The notes under the pieces were generated by a model, which saw only the letters and a program-made list of their open reading frames with translations, was not told the DNA's origin and did not search any database. Below are positions 8,166 through 18,007 of a stretch of 56,483 nt of DNA, piece by piece. Each line of letters opens with the position of its first letter. Positions within the stretch are counted from its first letter, which is position 1. Source of the DNA: Pseudomonadota bacterium. Its GTDB lineage: Bacteria > Pseudomonadota > Gammaproteobacteria > Acidiferrobacterales > Acidiferrobacteraceae. The DNA is taken from assembly GCA_021794595.1 (NCBI GenBank), contig JAJYQN010000093.1, positions 1 to 56,483 of the forward strand, read 5' to 3'. Both the position numbers and the translations under genes were made by a program.

Positions 8166-8228
8166 TATGGATAGACATTATCTTCACATTGTATATCCAT
8201 ATTATCGACCCTGCAAGACGAATGACAA
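8166..8228 (-). promoter_or_regulatory. vapBC promoter and inverted-repeat operator
   Basis: Reading toward vapB, a TTGTCA hexamer (8223-8228) and GATAAT (8201-8206) are 16 bases apart, a fair sigma-70 promoter. Just downstream and partly overlapping the -10, TATGGATA (8166-8173 on the + strand) is the exact reverse complement of TATCCATA (8194-8201). VapB-VapC complexes usually bind such repeats to repress their own promoter. Confidence 0.55.
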
Positions 8229-8518
8229 TGATCAACCAAGGCGCATGCCCCACGACGCCAGATCTTGGCGCTCGCCGCAAGATAACCCGAGAGCCATCTG
8301 ATGCCGGACTGATTGTGCCTACTTGTAGGCTACCGAAAACCATGGGGTTGAGGAACGCTGTCACCCCGCCTTTCTTCGGGGATATGCGTACCTTGTTCGC
8401 ACACACCCGCAATTGCGTCAAAGGGGCCCGCGCAGACGACCACGACAGCCATGTCTCCGGCCGGCGCCCCGCGCGCTCTGCGCCGGATTTTGACCATTGG
8501 GACGGCGGCCACGATCGC

Positions 8519-9147
8519 CTAGGTGGTGAGCGTCAAGAAAATCTCCGGAAGTCTCTCGGGCAGGCGTTCGATCCGGTCTATAATACTGAAGTGTTGGCCG
8601 AAAATTCGTCGAACGTAGTCGTCAGTGTGGGCATTAAGACTGAGGCAGTGACAGTAAATCCCTTTACGCTCCAGTTCCCGCACGGCTTGCTGCGTATCGG
8701 CAATAAGAAACTCCGGATCGCTCACGTCGATGTCGGCGGGTTGGCCATCGGTTAGGATGAGCAGCAGGCGCTTGTCCTTTCGAGATTGTGATAGATAGTG
8801 CCCGGCTGGCCGCATGGCGATGCCCATGCGCGTGGAGTAGCCGGCCTGCAAGGCTGCGAGTCGACCACGGACGTCGTCATGCCAAGCCTCGGAAAATCCC
8901 TTGATATGCCAGAATCGGGCTTCATGGCGGGTATTGGAATGGAATCCGGCTATGGCAAATGGGTCGCCCAACCGGTCGATGGTCCACGCCAGCAGGGTTA
9001 CAGCTTCCTGTGCCAGGGAGAGAACGGTCTGATCGGCGCTGCCGCCGCGGATGGGGTCTTGGAGAGAGACCGAAAGGTCGAGAAGCAGGCTGACTGCGAT
9101 ATCGCGTCTGGCATGGCGAAACTCCTGATTGATACGCGGGTCGACGT
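8519..9147 (-). pseudogene. cbbO: C-terminal VWA part of CbbO/NorD-like protein, 5' truncated
   Basis: The frame encodes a von Willebrand A domain with a complete MIDAS site: DLSVS (D-x-S-x-S), the Thr in GYSTRMGIAMR, and LTDGQPAD. The opening DPRINQEFRHARRD and closing DYVRRIFGQHFSIID match the C-terminal third of CbbO/NorD proteins. CbbO works with the AAA+ protein CbbQ to reactivate rubisco, and NorD does a similar job for nitric oxide reductase. Full-length proteins have some 600-800 residues; only about 205 remain. The 5' part is replaced at about 9147 by the end of an IS3 element, and no cbbQ is nearby, so it is a stump. CbbO is preferred because of the autotrophic context, but NorD is possible. 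Confidence 0.72.
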
Positions 9148-9285
9148 GACCTTGCCCCGGTTTCGTGGACACCTCGCATTCAGGAGATGGTAGCCTCAAA
9201 CGTCATAGGGCTCATATATCCCAATGTCGAATGGCGGCGTTGACGATTATAGAGCCTCTTTAGTCGATTGCTCCATTCATGGGAT
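9147..9285 (-). pseudogene. 3' remnant of an IS3-family element (orfB end)
   Basis: The minus strand reads YNRQRRHSTLGYMSPMTFEATIS then stop at 9180-9182. This is the very C-terminus of IS3-family transposases (YNR-x-RRHS-x-LGY-x-SP). Beyond the stop, GTGTCCACGAAACCGGGGCA resembles the terminal inverted repeat of IS3 elements, and the end fits at about 9147. Upstream of about 9285 the similarity disappears, so most of the element has been deleted. Confidence 0.7.
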
Positions 9286-9437
9286 TTTGTCCCGAACCGC
9301 AGGACACCCAAGCCGGCCGGATCGGCGCATACGGCCCGATGACCGGATCCACGCAACGTGTCGTGACGTGAGTAATCCCGCACCTGGCACGCTCTATGCA
9401 CCCTCTATTGTTCAGACGGGATGCAGAGGGACTCACC

Positions 9438-10859
9438 ATGAAAGAGATTCGAGGACGGAACGAGTTCATCGTAGCGTTAGGGGAGGTGCCCGCCTCGCGC
9501 CTTGTGTGGCTTCTTGCAGGTTTGGTACTCACGATCTTTGTCGCCGTCACAGTCTGGGTGATACCGATTGCCAAAGAGCGGGTCGCTATTATGGGAGGGT
9601 TTCTACCCGCTCTTGTGGCAGTCGTCGTGGTCGCTGATATTTTAACCGCTTATCTCCTCTGGGGTCAGGCACGCGCGGGACGCGATTCGGGAGTAGCCGC
9701 GCTTGCGCTGACCTATAGTGGCACCGGTTTCCTGATCGCTGCCAATGCCTGGGATTTCCCGGCCGCGTTTTTGGTCTCAAGTGCCCGGCCGGGGAACAAT
9801 GCAGTCTGGTTATGGCTGTTCTCACACCTGTTTTTTGCCGGTGGGGCCTTGCTGTACGCGCTCCAGCCGCGCGCCGTAGCACTTGATGATGCCCGGTTTC
9901 TCCGCTCTCGCCGGCGCGCGCTCCTTGTCACTGTAGCCTTACTGGGAGGCCTCTATGTGCTTGCCAATGGAGACCTTTTGTCATCTTTAGGTGGGCACGG
10001 GTCGCATTTTCATGCCCCGCTTTGGCTGCGAGTCGGAGTCTTGGGTTTTATGGTCACCGCGGTAGCTTGCTTGGCTTGGTATCGTCGTGCCAATACTGTT
10101 CTTGATACGTGGCTCCTTGTGGCGGTATGCGCTGCGGCGCTGGATATGAGCCTCACCATGTTTGGTGATTCCCGCTTTTGTGTTGCCTGGTATGTGGCAC
10201 GCTTCGTAAGCCTTGTGGGCGCTTTGTCAGTACTTGGTGCCTGTCTTTTCGAGATCAATCGTCTTTACAGCAAACTTGTGCTAAACCGCGAACAGATCAC
10301 CGGCGTCAACGCAGGTTTACGTGCCGCTAATAGTGAGCTTTCGGTCATAGCCGAACGCGACGAGCTGACCGGCCTTCTGAATAGGCGCGCCATCATTAGT
10401 CGTTGCGGGCAGGCTTTCGATGATTATTTGAGGACCGGTATGATTTTTAGCGTCCTTATGGTCGACCTGGATCACTTCAAGGCCATAAACGACCAACTGG
10501 GGCACTTGGGGGGTGACCAAGTGTTGGCCCAAGTCGCGGTGTGTCTCAAAGACACCGTCCGAGCTTCGGATGCTGTCGGACGCTACGGCGGCGAGGAGTT
10601 TCTCGTGTTTTTGCAAAATACGACATCGGCTCAGGGTGGGATCGTGGCCGAGAAACTCTTGAATGCCGTCCGCGCCAAAAATTTTCGCTTTCAGGGGCGC
10701 ACAGTTCCTGTGACCGTCAGTATTGGGGTTGCTACGATCTGTGTCGGCGACCGGACGTTAGAGGGGCTGATCGGTCGTGCCGATAAGGCGCTTTACGCCG
10801 CCAAGCGCCACGGGCGCGACCGCCAAGTGGCGGCCGAGGGACCAAGGGAAAGGGTCTAG
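9438..10859 (+). CDS. Membrane diguanylate cyclase with MASE-type sensor
   Basis: This protein of about 473 residues makes cyclic-di-GMP from GTP. The N-terminal 270 residues contain about eight hydrophobic helices resembling a MASE4-type membrane sensor. A short coiled linker (NREQITGVNAGLRAANSELSVIAERDELTGLLNRRA) follows, then the GGDEF domain. The active-site motif is GGEEF, and RASD five residues before it is an intact inhibitory I-site, so the enzyme should be active and product-inhibited. The start at 9438 follows AGAGGGA with good spacing; an ATG at 9396 lacks one. It stands alone; the sensed signal is unknown. Confidence 0.85.
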   Translation: MKEIRGRNEFIVALGEVPASRLVWLLAGLVLTIFVAVTVWVIPIAKERVAIMGGFLPALVAVVVVADILTAYLLWGQARAGRDSGVAALALTYSGTGFLIAANAWDFPAAFLVSSARPGNNAVWLWLFSHLFFAGGALLYALQPRAVALDDARFLRSRRRALLVTVALLGGLYVLANGDLLSSLGGHGSHFHAPLWLRVGVLGFMVTAVACLAWYRRANTVLDTWLLVAVCAAALDMSLTMFGDSRFCVAWYVARFVSLVGALSVLGACLFEINRLYSKLVLNREQITGVNAGLRAANSELSVIAERDELTGLLNRRAIISRCGQAFDDYLRTGMIFSVLMVDLDHFKAINDQLGHLGGDQVLAQVAVCLKDTVRASDAVGRYGGEEFLVFLQNTTSAQGGIVAEKLLNAVRAKNFRFQGRTVPVTVSIGVATICVGDRTLEGLIGRADKALYAAKRHGRDRQVAAEGPRERV

Positions 10860-11028
10860 CTTTCCCGATGACTATCTGAACGGCTGTCGGAGAAAAAGCC
10901 AAGAGAAGTGTAGGATTTTGGACGCACGTGGGCCGTGGGTGTCATCATGGGTGCGGGACGCGTCGACGACTCGCAGAACAAACCGGTTCTTTGCCGAGTT
11001 GTGGAGGATGCCACTGTGACACCACATC

Positions 11029-11430
11029 ATGCTATCTGACGCCCGATCCGTAGTCGGCGCCGATGCAGTGCTTGCCCTGCACGCGCTCTACGTGGCCTTT
11101 GTGGCCACAGGCTTTGTGATCATTCCTCTGGGTGTGTGGCGTCATTGGCGCTGGACGCAGACCATCTCCTATCGTCTATCGCACTCATTGGCTATCGCGT
11201 ATGTCGCGTTTGAGCAACTGTTTCATATCCCGTGTCCCTTGACGGTGTGGGAGTATCGCTTGCGCGGGGGGCGCGGACCGGCTCGGGCGTTTGTACCAAA
11301 ACTCATCCACACCTTGATTTTTCACCGCTGGCCCGGTGTCGTGTTTACCGGCCTCTACGTCGGTCTGACGGTGCTGGTCTTGCTCTTTTGGTGGGTGTTC
11401 CCGCCCCGCGCTCGCTTCGACAAAACCTAA
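11029..11430 (+). CDS. DUF2784-family membrane protein
   Basis: This 133-residue protein has three to four helices with the DUF2784 pattern: LHALYVAFVATGFVIIPLGVWRHW, then FHIPCPLTVWEYRLR (the conserved C-P-L-T-x-W-E motif), then FIPK-like FVPKLIHTLIF, and a final hydrophobic helix. The family is widespread and uncharacterised. ATG 11029 has only a weak ribosome binding site. The gene is free-standing between the diguanylate cyclase and uppP. Confidence 0.75.
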   Translation: MLSDARSVVGADAVLALHALYVAFVATGFVIIPLGVWRHWRWTQTISYRLSHSLAIAYVAFEQLFHIPCPLTVWEYRLRGGRGPARAFVPKLIHTLIFHRWPGVVFTGLYVGLTVLVLLFWWVFPPRARFDKT

Positions 11431-11625
11431 GGGGGCGCGCATTGAGAGTCGTAACTAAACGTTGGCTCGCGTTTCGTCGCGCTTAACGCGCCCTCATGAA
11501 TAGCGAACCCGTTTTAGGCTTGAACCTCCGATGTCTGTCTTCGCAGAGTCTGACGAACGGCGGGCTTGCCTTGGCGGCCTCGTGCTCATCCTTTATACTC
11601 GGCCAACGATATCAAGGAGGACGGA

Positions 11626-12453
11626 ATGCGGCTTGGGCAGATGTTGGTGTTGGCGGTATTACAGGGTGTTACCGAGCTTTTTCCCATCAGCAGTCTCGGG
11701 CATAGCGTTCTCGTGCGCACCATCCTCGCTTGGCACATTCCCAAGGCGAGCCCTGATTTTTTACCGTTTCTTGTGGTCTTGCACGTCGGCACGGCGACCG
11801 CCCTTCTTCTGTATTTTTGGCGCGACTGGAGGGATATTTTCGCGGGACTGTGGAAGGCCCGCGGGCGCGCGAGCAACCCCGAGGCGCGGCTTTTCTGGTT
11901 GCTGGTAGTGGCCTCCATTCCTGCGGGCCTGATAGGTCTTGTGTTCGAAAAAAAGATCAAGCTCTTGTTTGCCAATCTCCTGGTGGCGGCCACCTTCTTG
12001 ATCGTAAACGGCGTGGTCTTGCTGATCGGCGATCGGCTGAAGAAGCGCCGCTCGGACCATAGCCTTGAGCAAATGACTTGGGGTAAGGCCTTGACGGTGG
12101 GCGTGGCCCAAGCCTTCGCCCTGATACCCGGTATGTCGCGGTCCGGGGTCACGGTGGTAGCCGGACTTGGGCGGGGGCTCGATTACGCCGCCGCCGCGCG
12201 GTTCTCGTTTTTGATGGCCACCCCGATCATTGGTGCGGCCGCGGTGCTCGAGATTCCGAAGCTCTTTTTCATCAAGGGCCATGTGGATTTGGGGGCCATC
12301 TTTTTGTCCGGGGTGGTGGCCGGCGGCTTCGCCTATCTTAGCGCCTGGATCCTGATGCGCTACTTCAATAAGCAGGAGGTCCAGGCCTTGCGCCCCTTTG
12401 GTTATTATTGCCTGGCCGCCGGCGGCTCGGCCCTTTTGTGGTATTTCCTCTGA
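11626..12453 (+). CDS. uppP: Undecaprenyl-diphosphate phosphatase
   Basis: This integral membrane enzyme (BacA/UppP family, 275 residues) dephosphorylates undecaprenyl pyrophosphate to recycle the lipid carrier for peptidoglycan and O-antigen. The first active-site motif is GVTELFPISSLGH (about residues 14-26), and the second is ALIPGMSRSGVTV (about 164-176). About eight hydrophobic helices cover the protein. A strong AAGGAGG lies seven bases before ATG 11626, which excludes the longer upstream frame. Overproduction of this family gives bacitracin resistance. It is convergent with nadB. Confidence 0.93.
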   Translation: MRLGQMLVLAVLQGVTELFPISSLGHSVLVRTILAWHIPKASPDFLPFLVVLHVGTATALLLYFWRDWRDIFAGLWKARGRASNPEARLFWLLVVASIPAGLIGLVFEKKIKLLFANLLVAATFLIVNGVVLLIGDRLKKRRSDHSLEQMTWGKALTVGVAQAFALIPGMSRSGVTVVAGLGRGLDYAAAARFSFLMATPIIGAAAVLEIPKLFFIKGHVDLGAIFLSGVVAGGFAYLSAWILMRYFNKQEVQALRPFGYYCLAAGGSALLWYFL

Positions 12454-12508
12454 GGATCGAACGATCCGAGGCCCGGCTTACGGGTCTTATGCCCGATCAC
12501 GGTCCGGC

Positions 12509-14155
12509 TTAATCCCAGGAGCCGCCTGGGGTTTCGAGAGCCATCGCATAATGGGGCGGTGTGAGGACGGTATCGCGGATGGCATGGACGGTGTCCAGTT
12601 CCGGGTAGTCGCGCGAATAATGAAGGCCGCGGCTTTCGGTACGAAGTTGCGCCGAGCGGATGATGAGCTCGGCCACCTGGACTAGGTTGCGCAGTTCGAT
12701 CAGGTCGTTCGAGACCCGGAAGTGGGCGTAGTATTCGAGAATCTCCTCGTGCAGCAACCTCACCCGATGACGCGCGCGCTCCAGGCGCTTATTCGTGCGT
12801 ACGATACCTACATAGTCCCACATGAAGCGCCGCAACTCTTCCCAGTTGTGCGAGACCACCACCCCTTCGTCGGCGTCCGTGACACGACTCTCGTCCCAGG
12901 GCGGCAGCGGCGCGGGGCAAGGCGCACCGGCGAGCCTTTGGGCGGCGTCGTCGGCCGCGGCTTGCCCTAAGACTAGGCACTCGAGGAGCGAGTTGCTGGC
13001 CAAGCGGTTGGCGCCGTGGAGCCCGGTGAAGGCGCATTCGCCGACCGCGTAGAGACCCATCAGATCGGTGCGCCCCTTGAGGTCGGTCATGATGCCCCCG
13101 CAGGTGTAATGGGCGGCCGGTACGACCGGGATCGGGGCCTTCGCCATGTCGTAACCAAAACCGAGGCAGCGTTCGTAGATGTTAGGGAAGTGCTCGGCGA
13201 TGAAGCCTCGTCCCTTGTGACTGATGTCCAGGCCCACGGCGTCCAGGCCATGGCGTTTCATCTCATTGTCGATGGCGCGGGCCACGATATCGCGCGGGGC
13301 AAGTTCGGCACGCGGGTCGTAGTGCGGCATAAATCGGGTGCCATCGGGGAGCAGCAAGTGGCCGCCCTCCCCACGGACCGCCTCGGAGATCAAAAACGAC
13401 TTTGCTTGCGGGTGGTAGAGGCAGGTCGGATGAAACTGCACGAATTCGAGATTGGCCACCCGGCAGCCAGCGCGCCAGGCCATCGCGATACCATCGCCCG
13501 TTGAGGTATCGGGATTGCTGCTGTAGAGGTAGGCCTTGGAGGCGCCGCCGGTCGCAAGCGCGGTCAGGCGCGCGGGGTAGGGGACGACATGGCCCGTGGT
13601 TTTGCTGTAGACGTAGAGGCCGAGGCAGCGGTTTGGTCCGGTGCGCCCAAGCTTATGGGCCGTGACCAGGTCGACTGCGATGTGGTCTTCCCAGATCTCG
13701 ATGCGGGGATGGGCTCGGGCCAAGGCCGCAAGCGTGGTCTCCACGGCTCGCCCGGTCGCGTCGGCTGTGTGGATGACCCGCCTATGGCTGTGTCCACCCT
13801 CGCGCGTCAGATGGTAGTGGCCGTTCTCGGCGGTGAACGGCACACCGCGTTCGATGAGCCACTGGATGGCGACCGGGGCTTGTTCTACCACGAACTGGAC
13901 CGCGTCTTCGTGGCATAAACCGGCTCCCGCCGCCAAGGTGTCCTGGATGTGCGCGGCAAAGGAATCCTCGCCCTCGAGCACGGCGGCGATTCCCCCCTGG
14001 GCGTAGAAGCTTGAGCCGTGCGTCAAGGGGCCCTTGGCAAAGAGTGCGACTCGGCCGTGCTCGGCCAGTCGTAACGCCAGGGTAAGACCCGCAAGGCCGG
14101 CACCGACGATCGCGAAATCGACGACCGGTGGGTGAGAGGAATGGGGTTTTGTCAT
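12509..14155 (-). CDS. nadB: L-aspartate oxidase
   Basis: This FAD enzyme oxidises L-aspartate to iminoaspartate, the first step of de novo NAD synthesis. The N-terminal dinucleotide fold is [17 protein letters not shown]. Family motifs follow: [93 protein letters not shown]. The C-terminal helical domain (RTNKRLERA) is complete, giving 548 residues. The start is placed at 14155 because conserved sequence begins there; a longer frame to 14302 would run into the rpoE leader. No clear ribosome binding site precedes it. It is divergent from rpoE, as in many gammaproteobacteria. Confidence 0.93.
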   Translation of the reverse strand: MTKPHSSHPPVVDFAIVGAGLAGLTLALRLAEHGRVALFAKGPLTHGSSFYAQGGIAAVLEGEDSFAAHIQDTLAAGAGLCHEDAVQFVVEQAPVAIQWLIERGVPFTAENGHYHLTREGGHSHRRVIHTADATGRAVETTLAALARAHPRIEIWEDHIAVDLVTAHKLGRTGPNRCLGLYVYSKTTGHVVPYPARLTALATGGASKAYLYSSNPDTSTGDGIAMAWRAGCRVANLEFVQFHPTCLYHPQAKSFLISEAVRGEGGHLLLPDGTRFMPHYDPRAELAPRDIVARAIDNEMKRHGLDAVGLDISHKGRGFIAEHFPNIYERCLGFGYDMAKAPIPVVPAAHYTCGGIMTDLKGRTDLMGLYAVGECAFTGLHGANRLASNSLLECLVLGQAAADDAAQRLAGAPCPAPLPPWDESRVTDADEGVVVSHNWEELRRFMWDYVGIVRTNKRLERARHRVRLLHEEILEYYAHFRVSNDLIELRNLVQVAELIIRSAQLRTESRGLHYSRDYPELDTVHAIRDTVLTPPHYAMALETPGGSWD

Positions 14156-14276
14156 AGCGTGGGGCGCGGCCGCGTGTTTTGCGCTATCATAGTGGCTTTG
14201 TTCTCGATTGCAAAACAATTGCTCATGCCCGCCTATGCCAACAGTCGTTAATCCGCAGCATTTTTTGCGCGACAGC

Positions 14277-14304
14277 GAACCTTTTTCCATTGCCGTGGTC
14301 ACTT
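14277..14304 (+). promoter_or_regulatory. Possible sigma-E-type promoter of the rpoE operon
   Basis: GAACCTT at 14277-14283 and TCACTT at 14299-14304 are separated by 15 bases and resemble the GGAACTT / TCnnA elements used by RpoE for autoregulation. The transcript would begin only about a dozen bases before the ribosome binding site. The match is partial. Confidence 0.35.
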
Positions 14305-14323
14305 ACGGGTGGTAGGAGATCCT

Positions 14324-14911
14324 GTGGGTGGTGGCGTCGACCAGAACCTCGACCAGGATCTCGTGGCGCGCGTCAAGCGCGGCGACCGCGGTGCCTTCGA
14401 TCTCTTGGTGCTGAAGTACCAGCACAAGATCGCGAAGCTTGTGACCCGTTACGTCTACGATCGCGCCGAGGTAGAGGATGTCACGCAGGAGGTCTTTATC
14501 AAGGCCTACCGCGCCTTGGCGGGGTTTCGCGGCGAGAGCGCCTTTTATACATGGCTTTATCGGATCGCCATCAATACCGCCAAGAACCACCTCGTGTTTC
14601 AAGGGCGGCGCTTACCATCCACGGACAAGGAGGCCGAGGAGGTCGAATTGACCGACGAGGGCGCGGTCCTGCGCGAGATTTCGACGCCCGAACATAGCGT
14701 CCTCACAGACGAAATTGCCCGAACCGTCACCCGGGCGCTGAATGCCCTGCCAGAGGATCTGCGCATCGCTATTACGTTAAGGGAGATAGAGGGGTTAAGC
14801 TACGAGGAGATTGCGGCGATTATGGAGTGCCCGATTGGCACCGTCCGGTCCCGGATATTTAGGGCCCGCGAGGCGATCGACAAAGAGCTGAAGCCGTTGC
14901 TAGAGCTATAG
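14324..14911 (+). CDS. rpoE: RNA polymerase sigma factor RpoE (ECF type)
   Basis: This extracytoplasmic-stress sigma factor has about 195 residues. Region 2 (FDLLVLKYQHKIAKLVTRYVYDRAEVEDVTQEVFIKAYRAL and FYTWLYRIAINTAKN) and region 4 (ALPEDLRIAITLREIEGLSYEEIAAIMECPIGTVRSRIFRAREAI) are complete. The DVTQEVFIKAYRAL and TWLYRIAINTAKN blocks are typical of RpoE/AlgU. GTG 14324 is chosen because AGGAGA sits at 14314-14319; a GTG at 14309 would precede that ribosome binding site. It is the first gene of rpoE-rseA-rseB-degP, with its anti-sigma factors downstream, and responds to misfolded outer-membrane proteins. Confidence 0.95.
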   Translation: MGGGVDQNLDQDLVARVKRGDRGAFDLLVLKYQHKIAKLVTRYVYDRAEVEDVTQEVFIKAYRALAGFRGESAFYTWLYRIAINTAKNHLVFQGRRLPSTDKEAEEVELTDEGAVLREISTPEHSVLTDEIARTVTRALNALPEDLRIAITLREIEGLSYEEIAAIMECPIGTVRSRIFRAREAIDKELKPLLEL

Positions 14912-14934
14912 GCCTTCGTAGGCGGAGAGCGAGT

Positions 14935-15507
14935 ATGAAAGAAGCACTATCGGCGTTAGTGGATGCGGAACTGAAGGCGAAGGAGCGCGAAAAGGCCCTT
15001 GACGCGGTCTTGCAGGATGTCGAGATGCGCTCGGCGTGGGGCCGTTATCATGTCACTCGAGCGGTGTTGCGTAAGGAGTGGGAAGGGGACATCGGCGCCC
15101 GCTTAAGCGCACGGATCATGGCGGCCATTGCCGAGGAGCCCATCGTCGGCGTGCTCCCCGCGGCGCGATTTTTTAAGATAAAGGGCCGCCCCGGGACGCG
15201 CCAGGCACTGGGTTTTGCCTTGGCGGCGTCGTTGACGGCGGTCGTGGCCCTATTCGGTTTGCGTATGGTGGCCTCGGGAGAACCGGCCGCGGTCGCGCCG
15301 CTGAAGACCGCCTTGACCGCCCCTCTGGCTCTTCCGCACCGCTACGTCGAAAGGGCTCATTGGCAGGGTTCGCGCTGGCGCAATCGACTCAATGCTTTCT
15401 TACTTGAGCATGCCGCGGTGGCGCCGCTTGCCGGTATGAACGGGCTTTCTTATGTCCATCTCGCGGCCTATAACGGCCCCAGCCGGGGGGCGCGGAACAA
15501 ACCATGA
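14935..15507 (+). CDS. rseA: Anti-sigma-E factor RseA
   Basis: This 190-residue single-pass inner-membrane protein holds RpoE inactive until cleaved by DegS and RseP. The N-terminal cytoplasmic domain has the RseA_N pattern (EALSALVDAELKAKE then SAWGRYHVTRAVLRKEW). A transmembrane helix follows at about residues 89-108 (QALGFALAASLTAVVALFGL), then a periplasmic tail. The ATG overlaps nothing upstream, but GGAGAGCG precedes it. Its stop overlaps the rseB start, so RseA and RseB are coupled. Confidence 0.88.
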   Translation: MKEALSALVDAELKAKEREKALDAVLQDVEMRSAWGRYHVTRAVLRKEWEGDIGARLSARIMAAIAEEPIVGVLPAARFFKIKGRPGTRQALGFALAASLTAVVALFGLRMVASGEPAAVAPLKTALTAPLALPHRYVERAHWQGSRWRNRLNAFLLEHAAVAPLAGMNGLSYVHLAAYNGPSRGARNKP

Positions 15508-16481
15508 TGAGGCGGCCGCTCCTTACGGCGACCCTTGTTCTGGTAAGCGGTGTGGCTTGCGCGGCTACAGCTCGCGGGTGGCTGCAGCGCATGGAGCGGG
15601 CCGCGCGCACCCTGAACTATACGGGGACCTTCGTCTACCGCCACGGGGCTACGCTCGCCACCATGCGCATCGTCCATCGGGTCGCCAATGGCCAGGTCAC
15701 CGAGCGGTTGATGGCCCTTGATGGCCACCGTCAGGTGATCATCCGCGGCCAAGGGCGGGTCGCCTGCTATTTGCCCCATGAGCATGTGGTGTTTATTGAG
15801 CGCCGCGTTATGGTTTTAAAAACCTTTCCGGCGCTGGTTCCGACGCATCTGCGGCCGTTGCGCCGCTATTACGCGATTAGCTTAGGCGGGCTTACGCGTA
15901 TCGCCGGTTTTGGCGCCCGGGCCGTGGTCATAAAGCCACGTGATGCCTACCGGTATGGCTATCGTCTCTGGGCTGCGCGTAGGACCGGCCTTTTGCTCAA
16001 GGCCTCAGTGATCAACGAAAGCGGCCGCACCATCGAGCAATTCCTGTTCACGCGCTTGCGAGTAAAGCCCCACATTCCTGCCTCGGCCGTTGGACCTATT
16101 GGCGTCGGCCGCGTTAAAACCTATAAAGAGGAGCGAGGCGAGCTGTTTCCCGACCCGAAGCCCAGCTGGACTGTAAAAGACAAGCCCGCTGGTTTTCGTT
16201 TGGCCATGCATCTTATGCGCCGCATAGCCGGCCATAAGGGCGTGGTTCAGCACCTCGTGTATTCCGATGGTTTGGCCGGTGTATCGGTATTTATCGGTCG
16301 GCGACCGATGGTCCAGGGGGTTCGCGCCCAGCTGTTTCGGCTTGGAGCCTTGCATGTATTTCGATCGGTGGTCGATCACAGGATGGTCACGGTGCTAGGC
16401 GATGTGCCGACCCTGACCGTAGAGACCATGGCGCTGTCGGTGCGCCCCTTGCCGGAGCGGCCGGCCGCTCGCTTGCCCTGA
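15504..16481 (+). CDS. rseB: Sigma-E regulatory protein RseB/MucB
   Basis: This periplasmic protein of 325 residues shields RseA from proteolysis and senses mislocalised lipoproteins or lipopolysaccharide. An N-terminal signal peptide (MMRRPLLTATLVLVSGVACAA) is followed by the MucB/RseB fold: WLQRMERAARTLNYTGTFVYRHG, MRIVHRV, ERLMALDGHRQVIIRGQGRVACYLP. The C-terminal domain includes HLVYSDGLAGVSVFI. It overlaps rseA by four bases. It lies in the sigma-E operon with degP downstream. Confidence 0.93.
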   Translation: MMRRPLLTATLVLVSGVACAATARGWLQRMERAARTLNYTGTFVYRHGATLATMRIVHRVANGQVTERLMALDGHRQVIIRGQGRVACYLPHEHVVFIERRVMVLKTFPALVPTHLRPLRRYYAISLGGLTRIAGFGARAVVIKPRDAYRYGYRLWAARRTGLLLKASVINESGRTIEQFLFTRLRVKPHIPASAVGPIGVGRVKTYKEERGELFPDPKPSWTVKDKPAGFRLAMHLMRRIAGHKGVVQHLVYSDGLAGVSVFIGRRPMVQGVRAQLFRLGALHVFRSVVDHRMVTVLGDVPTLTVETMALSVRPLPERPAARLP

Positions 16482-16526
16482 ATACAGAAATAAAAACGAA
16501 CGGGATTTTCCACAAAAGGACAGTTT

Positions 16527-17921
16527 ATGAGCGCGCAAAGGATTCTGTTTACGGTCTGGCTTCTGATGGTGTCGGCCGTAGCCTATGCGGACAGCCCGCA
16601 ATTTCCGGACTTTGCCCGCATCGTGAGCGCGAATCGTCGCGCGGTCGTCAATATCAGCAGTACCGAAGTCATAAAGCGGGTGACGCCGAACTTCGGGTTC
16701 GGGGCCCCGAGCATTCCTGGCAGCCCGCTCAATAAGTTCTTCCATAAGCTGCCGGGTCAAAGCGACAACGTCCCCCACAGGTTCGTCAGTAAGTCGCTAG
16801 GGTCTGGATTTATTATTGCGTCCGATGGCTATATCTTGACCTGTGCGCACGTGATTAACCACGCCAAACGCGTGATCGTGAAACTGACCAACCATCACGA
16901 TTATGTGGCCCATATCGTGGGACTTGATACCAAGAGCGATGTCGCACTGCTAAAGATCGATGCGCGTGGCTTACCAACCGTGAAGATCGGCCACCCGTCC
17001 GACACCCATGTAGGGGATTGGGTGCTGGCGATCGGCGCGCCCTTCGGCTTCGAGAACTCGGCTACGGCCGGCATCGTGTCGGCAGTCGGGCGCAACCTTC
17101 CGGGCTCCGATTACGTCCCCTTCATCCAGACCGATGTCCCGATCAATCCGGGCAATTCGGGCGGCCCACTCTTTAATATTCACGGCCAGGTGGTTGGCAT
17201 TAACTCGCAGATCTACAGCCGTACCGGGGGTTTCATGGGACTCTCGTTTGCCATCCCGATCAATTTGGCGATGCGGATCGGCCATGAGTTACGCACCACG
17301 GGTCGCGTCCAGTGGGCGTGGTTGGGGGTCACCATCCAAGACGTGTCCCGCAAGCTTGCCGAGTCCTTCCAATTGCGTAAGCCGTACGGCGCCCTGGTCT
17401 CCGAGGTTCTCCCCAATAGTCCTGCGGCTCACTCAGCGCTCGAGGTCGGCGATGTCATCGTGCGCTACGACGGTCATCCCATAGCCCACTCCTCGGACCT
17501 CCCGCCGCTTGTGGGCCTTACGCCGGTCGGCACCCGGGCACGCCTTAAGGTGATGCGTGACGGTCGCGCACACACGGTGTTTGTGACCGTAGGGGCCCTG
17601 CCCCAGGTCCTGCCGGCGACTTTCTCCAAGGCGCCATCCAAACCGCGGAACGCGGCGAGCCTCGGGCTTGCCTTGCGCAACCTGAGCGATCGCCAAAAAA
17701 GTGAGCTCGGTGTGCCGGCCGGGGTCTTTGTCGAGGGCGTAAGTTCGGGTCCGGGCGCGAAGGCCGGTATAAGCCCGGGTGACGTGATCCTAGAGCTTGC
17801 CGGCCACCCGGTCGATAGTGTGCATTCCTTCATGACTATTTTGGCGGCGCTTCCGGCCACGCCGGTGCCGGTACTTATCCACAGAGGCGGAGCGGCGGTC
17901 TTTTTGGCCTTAACCAAATAG
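16527..17921 (+). CDS. degP: Periplasmic serine protease DegP/MucD (Do family)
   Basis: This 464-residue protease and chaperone degrades misfolded periplasmic proteins. It has a signal peptide (residues about 1-20), then the trypsin-like domain with catalytic His108 (TCAHVINH), Asp138 (KSDVALLKI) and Ser211 ([11 protein letters not shown]). Two PDZ domains occupy about 260-350 ([23 protein letters not shown]) and 375-455 ([40 protein letters not shown]). A ribosome binding site (AAAAGGA) precedes ATG 16527. It is the last gene of the rpoE operon and a classic sigma-E target. mucD would be the alternative name for this gene position. Confidence 0.94.
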   Translation: MSAQRILFTVWLLMVSAVAYADSPQFPDFARIVSANRRAVVNISSTEVIKRVTPNFGFGAPSIPGSPLNKFFHKLPGQSDNVPHRFVSKSLGSGFIIASDGYILTCAHVINHAKRVIVKLTNHHDYVAHIVGLDTKSDVALLKIDARGLPTVKIGHPSDTHVGDWVLAIGAPFGFENSATAGIVSAVGRNLPGSDYVPFIQTDVPINPGNSGGPLFNIHGQVVGINSQIYSRTGGFMGLSFAIPINLAMRIGHELRTTGRVQWAWLGVTIQDVSRKLAESFQLRKPYGALVSEVLPNSPAAHSALEVGDVIVRYDGHPIAHSSDLPPLVGLTPVGTRARLKVMRDGRAHTVFVTVGALPQVLPATFSKAPSKPRNAASLGLALRNLSDRQKSELGVPAGVFVEGVSSGPGAKAGISPGDVILELAGHPVDSVHSFMTILAALPATPVPVLIHRGGAAVFLALTK

Positions 17922-18007
17922 TTGGTCCGCCTTCGGAAACCCGGTATGATGCCGCCTCACCTATCGGACCGGTTTTCGGGGGAAGCGTCAGCGCTCCAAG
18001 GCCCAGC

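Noticed and set aside
13016-13504. 162-codon plus-strand frame inside nadB
   Set aside because: It is antisense to a clear, complete NadB coding sequence.
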